Below are positions 1 to 6,921 of a stretch of 13,206 nt of DNA, piece by piece. The DNA is from Ekhidna sp. (GTDB taxonomy: Bacteria > Bacteroidota > Bacteroidia > Cytophagales > Cyclobacteriaceae), in the NCBI GenBank assembly GCA_013214445.1, contig JABSPG010000053.1, forward strand, positions 1 to 13,206, in the 5' to 3' direction. Numbering within the stretch: position 1 is the first letter of the stretch; each line of letters starts with the position of its first letter. A program made the position numbers and the translations under genes. The notes beneath the pieces were generated by a model that saw only the letters and a program-made list of their open reading frames with translations, had not been told where the DNA came from and searched no databases.

Positions 1-350
1 TGTCCTTCATACCCTTGAACTCCTTTTTGATTCTCCGCCCAGTCACCTTCCATGGTTCCGTACCCATTTCGATGGTTATCTACTCCTGTCAGTAACATGG
101 CTCGAGTTGGTGAGCAAGTGGGGGCAGTGTGAAACGAAGTGTTAAGCATGCCATTTGAAGCCAATTTGTCAAGGTTTGGAGTTCGTATTTCACTTCCAAA
201 GCACCCTAAATCCGTAAAACCCAAGTCGTCTGCTACAATGAGTACAATGTTGGGGCGATCTTCTTCGAACCTATCAGCATCACTTGTGCAGCTGATAGTG
301 ATTGATAAGAGAATGAGAAGCGAAATGAGGGAGTTAAAGCCATTAGACAT
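1..350 (-). CDS. Sulfatase (arylsulfatase family), N-terminal part, cut by window edge
   Basis: This is the 5' part (116 codons) of a sulfatase that continues off the left edge. Residues 1-21 form a hydrophobic export signal ending in ITISC, so it is either a lipoprotein with an imperfect lipobox (C21) or a Sec-exported protein. Residues 34-44 read NIVLIVADDLG, where the Asp pair is the metal-binding start of the alkaline phosphatase/sulfatase fold. RTPNLDKLASNG follows at 56-67, and CSPTRA at 79-84 is the sulfatase signature whose Cys79 is matured to formylglycine in this family. Such enzymes remove sulfate esters from glycans or other organic sulfates outside the cytoplasm; the substrate cannot be read from this fragment. 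The ATG at 348-350 is chosen because it gives a full signal peptide. An anaerobic-type maturase would be needed for formylglycine formation unless an FGE is present elsewhere in the genome. Confidence 0.92.
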   Translation of the reverse strand, partial: MSNGFNSLISLLILLSITISCTSDADRFEEDRPNIVLIVADDLGFTDLGCFGSEIRTPNLDKLASNGMLNTSFHTAPTCSPTRAMLLTGVDNHRNGYGTMEGDWAENQKGVQGYEG

Positions 351-421
351 AGGGTAATTTAGTCACTGATAAATAATACGCCTAACCTTCATTCAATATT
401 CAATAGGCTCCATGGGTCATC

Positions 422-436
422 GGGTTACCGTAACCC
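422..436. promoter_or_regulatory. 15-nt palindrome GGGTTAC-C-GTAACCC, possible operator
   Basis: Two perfect 7-bp arms flank one central base. It lies in the 144-nt gap between the sulfatase start (350) and the LytTR regulator stop (495), about 72 nt upstream of the sulfatase. There is no T-run on either side, so an operator reading is preferred over a terminator. It is also more GC-rich than the surrounding AT-rich spacer. Function is inference. Confidence 0.3.
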
Positions 437-494
437 AGTATGCCGTCTGGAGTAGACTATCAGTTTCAATAGTTTCTTAGCGCGATTAAATGAA

Positions 495-1214
495 TCAATG
501 CTTTGATTTAAAGAAATCATGAACACTGTTTCTAGATGTCTTTCCTATTGGGATATAGGTCTTTCTTAACTTGATCTGGTGTCTTTCTACTATTTCTACT
601 TGTGCGATTGGAATGATATAGGATTTATGAACTTGCATAAAATCAGTTTCGGGTATTAGTTCAGAAACATCTTTCATACTTAACCTTGAGATCACCTTCT
701 TTCCATCCAGATGGAAGATAATGTAATGACCATCTTTTTCCAGATACTCAATGTCATCAAGTGCTATTCTGTTGATCTTATGCCCATCCTTAATATGTAT
801 TACCTCCTTGGAGTTTGTCTTTGTTTCATTTTTTTCGTCATCGCTATCTGTTTTGTTTTTCAATAGTCGCTGAACCTTATTGAAAGCAATTAGAAATCGT
901 TCAAAAGTGATTGGTTTTAGTAGGTAGTCAACAGCGTTCTTTTCATAGCTTTCTACAGCATATTCCGCGTATGCAGTGGTAAAAACAATAAGCTGAGGTT
1001 TTTGGAGAACATTGGCTAGTTCCATGCCATCTAGTTGTGGCATGTTTATATCTAGAAAAATGACATCTACTCTATTTTCACTTAGATGCTCTAGTGCCAG
1101 CAAAGGATCTCGAAAGGTCTTTATTACCTGTAAGCTTGCAATCTTATTGCAATAGTTTTGTAATACTTCTATTGCTGAAGGCTCATCATCAATTATAATG
1201 CAAGAAACAGTCAT
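495..1214 (-). CDS. LytTR-family response regulator
   Basis: A two-domain DNA-binding response regulator of 239 residues, the usual length for this family. The receiver domain (about 3-120) has the acidic pocket D9/D10, the phospho-acceptor D55 in FLDINMP, T79/T80 in FTTAYAEYA and K100 in LLKP. After an acidic/lysine-rich linker (about 121-135), a LytTR DNA-binding domain fills about 136-239, with the typical IEYLEKDGHY segment and QVHKSYIIP. Its start overlaps the stop of the upstream kinase as ATGA (1211-1214), so the two are translationally coupled and form a sensor-regulator pair. LytTR proteins bind pairs of short direct repeats about two helical turns apart. A matching arrangement is found at 2368-2400 upstream of the kinase, which suggests autoregulation and control of the divergent serine hydrolase gene. 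Confidence 0.96.
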   Translation of the reverse strand: MTVSCIIIDDEPSAIEVLQNYCNKIASLQVIKTFRDPLLALEHLSENRVDVIFLDINMPQLDGMELANVLQKPQLIVFTTAYAEYAVESYEKNAVDYLLKPITFERFLIAFNKVQRLLKNKTDSDDEKNETKTNSKEVIHIKDGHKINRIALDDIEYLEKDGHYIIFHLDGKKVISRLSMKDVSELIPETDFMQVHKSYIIPIAQVEIVERHQIKLRKTYIPIGKTSRNSVHDFFKSKH

Positions 1215-2308
1215 AGACCGGATATTTTCAGTTTCACAATAAAGTATTCTTCATTTTTATCTATATCTAGTTCATACCTATCTGCATAGACAAGATCTAA
1301 CCTTTTCTTTACATTGGCTATTCCTATTCCTGAGTAAGTGTGATTGCTTACTCTATTTAAAATCTTGTTTTTAGTCTCAAAAAATAAAGTGTCCTCCTTT
1401 ATTTGAACGAAGATTTTGATGATGCTGGTTTCATGGATCTTAACTCCGTACTTGAATGCATTTTCCACAAAAGGAATTAGTAGGAAAGGACTCACCTTTT
1501 TAGCACTCAAGTCTCCTTCTATCTTAAAGTTGACAATAACCTCTTCGTCATATCTTAATTGTTGTATATCCAGATAGTCTTGAATGTAATTAATTTCTTT
1601 TTGGACGGGAATAAGTTCTGAGCTGCTATCATATAGCATGAACCTCATCAGATTAGATAGTCTTGCGATAGCTTCTGAAGCTTCAGAATCGTTATTTCTT
1701 TCTGTGATGGCATAGATGTTGTTCAAATTGTTGAATAAGAAATGAGGATTAATTTGAGATTTTAAATAGTCAAATTCAGTTTTCCATTTTTCGCTTAAAA
1801 TACTTTGCTCGCGCGCTTGCTGCTCCATCATAGCTTTCCAATCTTTCAAGTACCTATATCCGAATGAGAGTATGAGGAATCCTACATTTCTCAAACGATT
1901 ATCAATATCCAAGTTTCTTCGCATTGGCAGGTTGTCAAAATCTGCTCCGTATAGTTTGGGGAAGTTTTCAGGTAGATCAAATAAAGCCATTAGGATAGCT
2001 TTTGCACTTTCCTCAAACAAAAACAGTACTGCAAAGATCAAGACTAGGAAAAGAAGGTATCGTACCAACTGTCTCTGTTTCAGGAACATCGGTATAGCAA
2101 GGTAGATGTTGATGAAAAATACCCCTAGGCTAACTACCATTGAGATCGCAATCATCCAATAGATACTGCCATCTTTAATATTGAAAGGATATATGAAAAC
2201 ATAATCTTCTGCGCCCTGCAGCAGGGGGTACACAAAACTGATGTATACTATCATCAGAGTAACAGCTTCTAGTAATCCTATCTTTAATCGATTCTTATTG
2301 ACCACCAT
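1211..2308 (-). CDS. LytS/YehU-type membrane sensor histidine kinase
   Basis: This 365-residue kinase pairs with the LytTR regulator encoded directly downstream. The N-terminal half is membrane-embedded, with hydrophobic segments at about 12-31, 51-73, 82-100 and a weaker one near 141-153. A short helical linker (155-180) follows. The His_kinase domain starts with DYLKSQINPHFLFNNLNN, in which H189 is the expected phosphorylation site, and PFVENAFKYG (279-288) supplies the N-box Asn283. GIGIANVKKRL (328-338) is the ATP-binding G-box. There is no PAS, TPR or large extracytoplasmic domain, so the signal is probably sensed by the membrane segments themselves. The ATG at 2308 is the only reasonable start. 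A TAGATTTG box ends only 4 nt upstream of it. The ligand is unknown. Confidence 0.95.
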   Translation of the reverse strand: MVVNKNRLKIGLLEAVTLMIVYISFVYPLLQGAEDYVFIYPFNIKDGSIYWMIAISMVVSLGVFFINIYLAIPMFLKQRQLVRYLLFLVLIFAVLFLFEESAKAILMALFDLPENFPKLYGADFDNLPMRRNLDIDNRLRNVGFLILSFGYRYLKDWKAMMEQQAREQSILSEKWKTEFDYLKSQINPHFLFNNLNNIYAITERNNDSEASEAIARLSNLMRFMLYDSSSELIPVQKEINYIQDYLDIQQLRYDEEVIVNFKIEGDLSAKKVSPFLLIPFVENAFKYGVKIHETSIIKIFVQIKEDTLFFETKNKILNRVSNHTYSGIGIANVKKRLDLVYADRYELDIDKNEEYFIVKLKISGL

Positions 2309-2312
2309 GCGA

Positions 2313-2320
2313 CAAATCTA
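2313..2320 (-). promoter_or_regulatory. Candidate -7 promoter box (TAGATTTG) of the lytS-lytR operon
   Basis: On the minus strand this octamer matches the Bacteroidota -7 consensus TAnnTTTG exactly. Only 4 nt separate it from the kinase ATG, so transcription would begin at or inside the start codon, giving a leaderless mRNA. A TTTG lies further upstream but with 25 nt between it and the box, wider than the usual 19-21. This is therefore a weak call. Confidence 0.3.
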
Positions 2321-2365
2321 TTTGATTGAATATTTTCTCGTTGTGCAAAGGCATGAATGTGTACT

Positions 2366-2400
2366 AAATGTCACAAAGGTTGATTTTTATGTCACGAAAG
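2366..2400. promoter_or_regulatory. Tandem ATGTCAC repeats, likely LytTR binding site
   Basis: ATGTCACAAAG at 2368-2378 is repeated as ATGTCACGAAAG at 2389-2400, with starts exactly 21 bp apart. That puts both copies on the same face of the helix. Known LytTR regulators such as AgrA bind two roughly 9-bp direct repeats with a 12-bp gap, which is the same 21-bp period. The site is in the divergent promoter region of the kinase-regulator operon and the serine hydrolase gene, so the adjacent LytTR protein is the natural candidate. The assignment of that protein to this site is inference. Confidence 0.5.
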
Positions 2401-2435
2401 TCCTTACCGTATTTAAATGACCATAAGTGTACAAG

Positions 2436-2455
2436 AAATGGTCACTTGTGACATT
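2436..2455. promoter_or_regulatory. Third ATGTCAC copy inside a GTCAC-TT-GTGAC dyad
   Basis: The minus strand at 2454-2445 reads ATGTCACAAG, a near-identical copy of the tandem repeats at 2368-2400 in opposite orientation. The plus strand at 2438-2445 reads ATGGTCAC. Together they form the dyad GTCACTTGTGAC (2441-2452). It lies about 60 nt upstream of the serine hydrolase ATG, a suitable place for an activator or repressor of that gene. Confidence 0.4.
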
Positions 2456-2513
2456 GGTTTTGGCGGCAGAATCTCAGTGAGTTGATTTACCCAGTAATCA
2501 AAAAAATGCTACT

Positions 2514-4058
2514 ATGAATTTCAAGAACTCAACTTTAATGCTATGCATCTTGCTGTTTATATTCCAATGCCAGGGTCAAGCCGATCCGCCTTCTAATAAA
2601 ACAGATAAGGACTTTAAGGAAAAAATGGATGCCTTTAGTGAAATGGTGATCGATTCACTTAATATCAACTTTGGTTTTGGTATGGCTGTCGTAAAAGGTG
2701 AATATACCGTTTATGAAGGTTATTACGGTCTTGCCGACTTTGAAAATGGTATTCCTGTTACTCCAGAAACTAACTTTTACATAGCTTCTTCAACTAAGTC
2801 CTTTACAGCGCTTGCCATGTTAATGTTGGATCATAAGGGAATAATAGATCTGGACAGATCGCTAGCAAGCTTTTTTCCAGAGGGAGAGTTTGATTCCGAG
2901 TTGAATGCTGAGAAAGTAAACTTAAGAGATCTATTGTACCACACTTCAGGAATTGAAAACAATAATATTACTTTCAGTCTAGCCTATACGGGTATATATA
3001 CACAAGAGTCATTGGCTAAGAATCTCCTTGACTACACTCAGCCTGATTCAAGGTCGAGTTATGGAGAGTTTAAGTATTCGAATCTAGGATATAATGTCAT
3101 TGAAATCATCCTAGAAAGAGAATTAGGCAAGACCTGGAAGCAGGTTGTAAAGGAAGAAGTTTTGGACCCATTGGGTATGAACAAAACCTCTGGAAATATC
3201 TCTGATGTTGATAAATACGATTGGCCAAGCGCAGTGCCATACTCAGAAATAAACCCCGAGGGAGATCTAGAACGCATACCTCTAAGAAAGAAGGACAGAA
3301 TCATGCATGCTGCAGGGGGGCTGATTTCTACTCCTAGAGACATGACGAAATTCTTAAAGGCTGAATTGAACGAAGGGGTATTTGATGGAAAGCAGGTATT
3401 CCCTAAAGAGGTAATCGCTCTTAGTCAGAAAGCCCAAGCAGATCAAAAGAAGAATTTTCTAGGCTTGAATCGTTTTGCATATGGATACGGATGGAACATA
3501 GCAACAACTGCATTGGGAGACACATTAATACATCACTATGGGGGTTTCCCTGGGACGACAACTCAAGTATCGTTTATGCCAGAACATAATGTTGGCTTGT
3601 CTATTTATGGCAATGAAGGGTTAAAAGGACTGATTTCTACCTTTCTACTTACTTCATATGCTTTTGACTACTATGCTGGCAGAGAGGATTTAGATACATA
3701 CTACAAGGAGCAACTGTCAGAGTACAAGTCCATGATCTTGGACCAGTATAAAAAAATGGATGAGCAATTGGCCAAAAGAGCCGAAAGAACCTGGCAGTTG
3801 GATCTAGAATTTGAAGAGTACACAGGGATATTTAGTAGTCCTTCTGTGGGTGACATGGAAGTCAGTTTGAATGATAATAGCGAGTTTATAGTCAGCCTAG
3901 GCTATTTGAAGAGCGGTCCAGCGACTCCCTTTACCAGTGCTAATAGCATCCGAGCAGAAATGATTCCTGGTAGTGGGAGCGTAATTCAGTTTAAGGTGGA
4001 AGATGGTAGTGTTGTAAGCCTAAATAGCAACGGACTCACATTTAAAAAAGTAAAGTGA
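2514..4058 (+). CDS. Exported serine hydrolase, beta-lactamase class C / PBP4* family
   Basis: This 514-residue enzyme belongs to the large serine beta-lactamase-like family (Pfam Beta-lactamase), which includes esterases, D-aminopeptidases and penicillin-binding hydrolases. Residues 1-22 are a Sec signal peptide; C19 is preceded by IFQ and is not a convincing lipobox. Catalytic motifs are in order: SxxK as S92-S-T-K95, YxN as Y188-S-N190, and HxG as H341-Y-G343. After the catalytic domain, residues about 430-514 form a small beta domain like the DUF3471 tails common in this family. The gene is divergent from the LytS/LytTR operon and shares its regulatory region, so it is a candidate target of that system. 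Upstream ATG codons are excluded because the one at 2506 runs straight into TGA. The substrate cannot be predicted; true beta-lactamase activity is unlikely to be its main role. Confidence 0.93.
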   Translation: MNFKNSTLMLCILLFIFQCQGQADPPSNKTDKDFKEKMDAFSEMVIDSLNINFGFGMAVVKGEYTVYEGYYGLADFENGIPVTPETNFYIASSTKSFTALAMLMLDHKGIIDLDRSLASFFPEGEFDSELNAEKVNLRDLLYHTSGIENNNITFSLAYTGIYTQESLAKNLLDYTQPDSRSSYGEFKYSNLGYNVIEIILERELGKTWKQVVKEEVLDPLGMNKTSGNISDVDKYDWPSAVPYSEINPEGDLERIPLRKKDRIMHAAGGLISTPRDMTKFLKAELNEGVFDGKQVFPKEVIALSQKAQADQKKNFLGLNRFAYGYGWNIATTALGDTLIHHYGGFPGTTTQVSFMPEHNVGLSIYGNEGLKGLISTFLLTSYAFDYYAGREDLDTYYKEQLSEYKSMILDQYKKMDEQLAKRAERTWQLDLEFEEYTGIFSSPSVGDMEVSLNDNSEFIVSLGYLKSGPATPFTSANSIRAEMIPGSGSVIQFKVEDGSVVSLNSNGLTFKKVK

Positions 4059-4086
4059 TTGAAAGCATCTGCAGGCAAGGAATTGT

Positions 4087-4115
4087 TTTCAATTACTATT
4101 GAAATGTACTTTTTT
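4087..4115 (+). terminator. Weak intrinsic terminator after the serine hydrolase
   Basis: TTTCAAT (4087-4093) pairs with ATTGAAA (4098-4104) around a 4-nt loop, and six T residues follow at 4110-4115 after a 5-nt gap. The stem is AT-rich and the T-run is displaced, so efficiency would be low. It sits 28 nt after the stop and just outside the left end of the insertion sequence. Confidence 0.35.
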
Positions 4116-4126
4116 GATCAATGATG

Positions 4127-4152
4127 TGTAATAGCCACTACTTGATCTGACA
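4127..4152 (+). repeat. Left terminal inverted repeat of the IS481-like element
   Basis: This 26-nt end matches the inverse of 5340-5365 at 21 of 26 positions. It lies 8 nt past the transposase stop codon (transposase-distal end). Confidence 0.8.
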
Positions 4153-4160
4153 AATGAGAG

Positions 4161-5300
4161 TTATCTGGCATTAGTTTCTCTGCCCAAATATATTTCTTTC
4201 TCAACAGGAACGCCTGCCGCTACCTTTTCATTTGGGGAGGCAGATTGAGAGGGAAATATATCCAGCTTACCCTCGATGATCTTCTCCCTTGCTATCGGTA
4301 TGGAGTCAATGAAAGTTTCCATTGGAGTTTTACCAAAGCAAAATTTGCCTTCATGGGTTCTTTCATGATTGTATTGATGCATCCATTGATCCAGATCGCT
4401 TTGGAGCTCTTCTATTGATTTGTAGATTTTCTTTCGAAAGGCTACCCATAAGAACTCATGTTGCACGGTTCTATGGAAACGCTCACAGATGCCATTGGTC
4501 TGCGGACTTTTGGCCTTTGTTTTGGTGTGATCAATATCCTCAATAGTGAGGTAGAGTTCATATTCGTGATGTTCTCTGGCACCACAATACTCCGTACCTC
4601 TATCTGTCAAAACTCTTAGCAGAGGAAGCTTATGTTGTTCATAGAAAGGTAGTACACGATCATTGAGTAGATCAGCTGCTACAATGGCTGTCTTACGGTC
4701 ATATAGCTTCATAAAAGCAACTTTGCAATACGTATCTATGAAGGTCTGAGCATAGATTCTACCGATTCCTTTGACTGTTCCAACATAGTAGGTGTCTTGG
4801 GAACCCAGATATCCGGGATGATGGGTTTCTATCTCTCCATGAGCTTCCTTTTCCTTCTTGCTGCGTTCAAGGGCTTGAAGTTGGGATTCTGTTAGAATCA
4901 GGTTGTCTTGTGCTGCTTTGGCTTCCAATGCCTTCAAACGCTTCTTCATCGTCTCCAGATCATGGCGCAACCATACACTACGAACGCCTCCAGGAGATAT
5001 GAATAAGCCTCGCTTCTTAAGCTCATTACTTACCCTTAATTGCCCGTAAGCTGGTTGCTCTACAGCAAACTCAACAATGGCTGTCTCTAACTCTTTACTG
5101 ACTCGATTCTTGAGTACAGGCTTTTTACGACTGATCTCTTGAAGGGCTAACTCCCCTCCATTCTCGTACAGCTCTTTGAAACGGTAGAAAGAGTCTCTGC
5201 TATAACCCATTACCTTACAGGCTTGAGATACACTTCCTAATTGTTTGGCTAGTTCTAATAATCCTAGCTTGGTCTTGATTGCTTTTTCTTCTTGATTCAT
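4161..5300 (-). CDS. IS481-like DDE transposase
   Basis: A 379-residue transposase counted from the ATG at 5300. The frame could be extended 6 codons to a TTG at 5318, but the ATG is preferred. The N-terminal third contains two helix-turn-helix-like segments: about 12-45, ending AKQLGSVSQACKVMGYSRDS, and about 65-105, with PAYGQLRVSNELKKRG. The RNase H-like integrase core follows, with D169 in QDTYYVGTVKG, D233 in LTDRGTEYCG and E273 in NGICERFHRTVQHEF as the likely DDE triad. A long C-terminal tail carries the usual YNHERTHEGK...KTPMETF stretch. The frame is open throughout with all key residues, so the enzyme looks intact. Family assignment to IS481 rests on architecture and the TGT...ACA ends; an IS3-group orfB homologue would be the alternative but would need an upstream orfA, which is absent. 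Confidence 0.92.
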   Translation of the reverse strand: MNQEEKAIKTKLGLLELAKQLGSVSQACKVMGYSRDSFYRFKELYENGGELALQEISRKKPVLKNRVSKELETAIVEFAVEQPAYGQLRVSNELKKRGLFISPGGVRSVWLRHDLETMKKRLKALEAKAAQDNLILTESQLQALERSKKEKEAHGEIETHHPGYLGSQDTYYVGTVKGIGRIYAQTFIDTYCKVAFMKLYDRKTAIVAADLLNDRVLPFYEQHKLPLLRVLTDRGTEYCGAREHHEYELYLTIEDIDHTKTKAKSPQTNGICERFHRTVQHEFLWVAFRKKIYKSIEELQSDLDQWMHQYNHERTHEGKFCFGKTPMETFIDSIPIAREKIIEGKLDIFPSQSASPNEKVAAGVPVEKEIYLGRETNAR

Positions 5301-5339
5301 GACATTATCTAATTTCAATTTAATCCATTTATTAGAAAA

Positions 5340-5365
5340 TGTCAGATTAAGTACTAACTAATACA
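5340..5365 (-). repeat. Right terminal inverted repeat of the IS481-like element
   Basis: Partner of 4127-4152, on the transposase-proximal side. The transposase ATG is 39 nt inside this end, so the transposase promoter must overlap the terminal repeat or lie in the flanking gene's 3' end. Confidence 0.8.
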
Positions 5366-5369
5366 ATTA

Positions 5370-6431
5370 TTAGTCCATTTTTAGTCTAAGTCCTCCATAG
5401 CTAGAGTCAATTCTGATTACTTTGTTTGGATCACCGTTTCCAATCTTACCTCTATAGGTACTCTTGTTAGATTCTTTCACTCGATAGTTAAAGGTGGCAT
5501 CAACATCTGAAGAATATCTTAAGTCTGCAAAAGAGAATTCAGCATCAATATCCGCATTCAGGCTTTCTTCAAGTCCGATCTCATATGAGCCGAACTTTCC
5601 ATCAATATCAACCGAGGTGAAAGTTTTGGCGAGTTTGTCAATTCGAAAGTCTCCCAAGTAGCTACAGTCTAGTTCTAAGCTCCCCGTTAATTCCTCTACC
5701 TCAAAGCCAGAGAAATGGGCGTCCGCATCTATTGTATTCGCTTTCTCAATTTCTATCTTGCCATATTTACTTTCCAGTTCTAGGTCGTCCACTTCCCCAA
5801 TTTCTATATCAGAAAAGCCTTGTGTTAGATCGAGAATATTTGCATTCTCGATTTCGAAGTTGCTGTATTTCACAGTCCCCTCTCCATCTTGAATTCCAGC
5901 GATACTACCGCTACCGAAGGAGAGCTTTAGATCAGTATCTCCGGAAACATTCCCAACTCTCATGGAGCCATAGGCTACATTTATTTTCAAGTCGTTGTTT
6001 CGATCCCCCATAGTCACATCACCAAAGCTATTTTTGATTTCGAGAGGGTTTCCTTCAGGCATATAGACCGTGTAGTTCACTTCAAAACCCTCATTATTTT
6101 TATTATTGAATTTATCAATATCGGTTTCAAAAACTATTTCTGCACTTCCCTCGGTGATATCAATGTCAATGGCATCTAAGATACGCTGCGCTCTGTCTCC
6201 ATTTCGTCCTTTACCAACGACCTCCACTTTGATATCAAATTCAGGCTTGTTCCAAGAGTTGATTTCAACTTCTCCAAACTTGTTTTCGATCTTTAGTTTG
6301 GTTCTAGCATTTACTTGGAAATTCTTCTCTACGTATCTCTTTTTTTCATCCTGATCAGCTCCAAAGGAGAATGTAGAAAGTAAGATAAAAAGTGTGATGA
6401 GTCTATATTTCAATTGAGTTGTCTTTTTCAT
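5370..6431 (-). CDS. Exported beta-solenoid repeat protein (DUF4097/adhesin-like)
   Basis: A 353-residue exported protein with a signal peptide at 1-24 (cleavage near SFG-AD). The body is built of repeats with core [KSAHE]-[FY]-[GS]-x-x-x-[IVLM], anchored at about residues 50, 134, 152, 170, 187, 204, 221, 238, 256, 278, 297 and 343. The central spacing is a regular 17-18 residues, as expected for a right-handed beta-solenoid. It is strongly acidic, and no C-terminal membrane anchor or sorting domain is visible. It is the last gene of the ECF sigma/anti-sigma operon and its start overlaps the anti-sigma-like gene by 29 nt. In Bacteroidota such repeat proteins (called putative auto-transporter adhesin head or DUF4097) often sit with sigma/anti-sigma pairs. 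A cell-envelope structural or stress role is an inference; no enzyme motif is seen. Confidence 0.8.
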   Translation of the reverse strand: MKKTTQLKYRLITLFILLSTFSFGADQDEKKRYVEKNFQVNARTKLKIENKFGEVEINSWNKPEFDIKVEVVGKGRNGDRAQRILDAIDIDITEGSAEIVFETDIDKFNNKNNEGFEVNYTVYMPEGNPLEIKNSFGDVTMGDRNNDLKINVAYGSMRVGNVSGDTDLKLSFGSGSIAGIQDGEGTVKYSNFEIENANILDLTQGFSDIEIGEVDDLELESKYGKIEIEKANTIDADAHFSGFEVEELTGSLELDCSYLGDFRIDKLAKTFTSVDIDGKFGSYEIGLEESLNADIDAEFSFADLRYSSDVDATFNYRVKESNKSTYRGKIGNGDPNKVIRIDSSYGGLRLKMD

Positions 6432-6921
6432 TGTTTTGGTTTTTGATGTTTTTTAAAATATCCAATTGCTTGTTCAGGATATCTAATCTCAGTTGTAGGT
6501 TACTGATCATAGCATCCATCACTCGATCATTGGAAGCATTGGTCGTGTAGGTTTTCTTTAGTTCATCATACATTAAGTCTAACTGGTCAATTTCAACCAG
6601 AAATTCTTTTTGCTGCTCAGGGCTTAATTGCTCCCGAATCTCTAGTCTTTTCTGACTGATCAGTCCAACATAATAGTCTTCTGCTTGAGTAAATTCCTCG
6701 GAGTACACAGGTCCCTCTTGGATGGTATTAAATCTGTCTGCTACCAAATACACAGTGGAAATCATGAATATGACTGCTGCAACTTTCCACATCATTGGGA
6801 CAACTCGATTTGGAGTTGATCCTAGTTTCCCCTCGATTTTGCTCCAGTTCTGATCTGATGGGGTAGCATCATTAAATGAATCTTTATTGTCCAGAACGAA
6901 TTTTTCTAGTTGATCACCCAT
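6403..6921 (-). CDS. Single-TM anti-sigma-factor-like protein
   Basis: A 172-residue protein encoded directly after the ECF sigma factor. Its start ATGGGTGA overlaps the sigma stop by 8 nt, so translation is coupled. A short cytoplasmic N-terminus (1-42, with SDQNWSKIEGKL) precedes one transmembrane helix at about 43-61. The periplasmic part (62-172) is charged and helical, with probable coiled coils at about 85-125 and 130-162. This topology is that of anti-sigma factors that hold an ECF sigma at the membrane. No zinc-binding ZAS motif (HxxxCxxC) is present, so it would belong to the non-zinc class seen in Bacteroidota, where the segment TQAEDYYVGLISQKRLEI is a familiar type. Assignment rests mainly on operon position and topology. 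Confidence 0.75.
   Translation of the reverse strand: MGDQLEKFVLDNKDSFNDATPSDQNWSKIEGKLGSTPNRVVPMMWKVAAVIFMISTVYLVADRFNTIQEGPVYSEEFTQAEDYYVGLISQKRLEIREQLSPEQQKEFLVEIDQLDLMYDELKKTYTTNASNDRVMDAMISNLQLRLDILNKQLDILKNIKNQNNEKDNSIEI

Larger units (their letters stand above)
4127..5365 (-). mobile_element. Complete IS481-like insertion sequence, 1239 bp
   Basis: The element holds one transposase gene and is bounded by imperfect terminal inverted repeats. The left end (4127-4152) begins TGTAATAGCCACTACTTGA. The right end read inward from 5365 begins TGTATTAGTTAGTACTTAA. Over the outer 26 nt, 21 positions match, and both ends finish with TCTGACA. Ends of the form TGT...ACA are typical of IS481. The bases just outside (AATGATG on the left, ATTATTA on the right) are not a recognisable target duplication. 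The element lies between two convergent genes, its right end only 4 nt past the stop codon of the repeat protein, so no reading frame was disrupted. Confidence 0.85.

Noticed and set aside
139..357. Plus-strand open frame of 72 codons
   Set aside because: It is antisense to the sulfatase fragment, whose signal peptide and CSPTRA motif are clear on the minus strand.
451..480. Terminator for the LytTR gene (ACTAT...ATAGT)
   Set aside because: The stem is only 5 bp and no T-run follows on the minus strand.
2514..4058. Antibiotic-resistance class C beta-lactamase
   Set aside because: The motifs (SxxK, YxN, HxG) and the C-terminal domain fit the broad serine hydrolase family. The third motif is HYG rather than the KTG of AmpC, so resistance is not supported.
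4110..5375. Target site duplication around the insertion sequence
   Set aside because: No direct repeat could be matched at the two junctions with the boundaries set by the inverted repeats.
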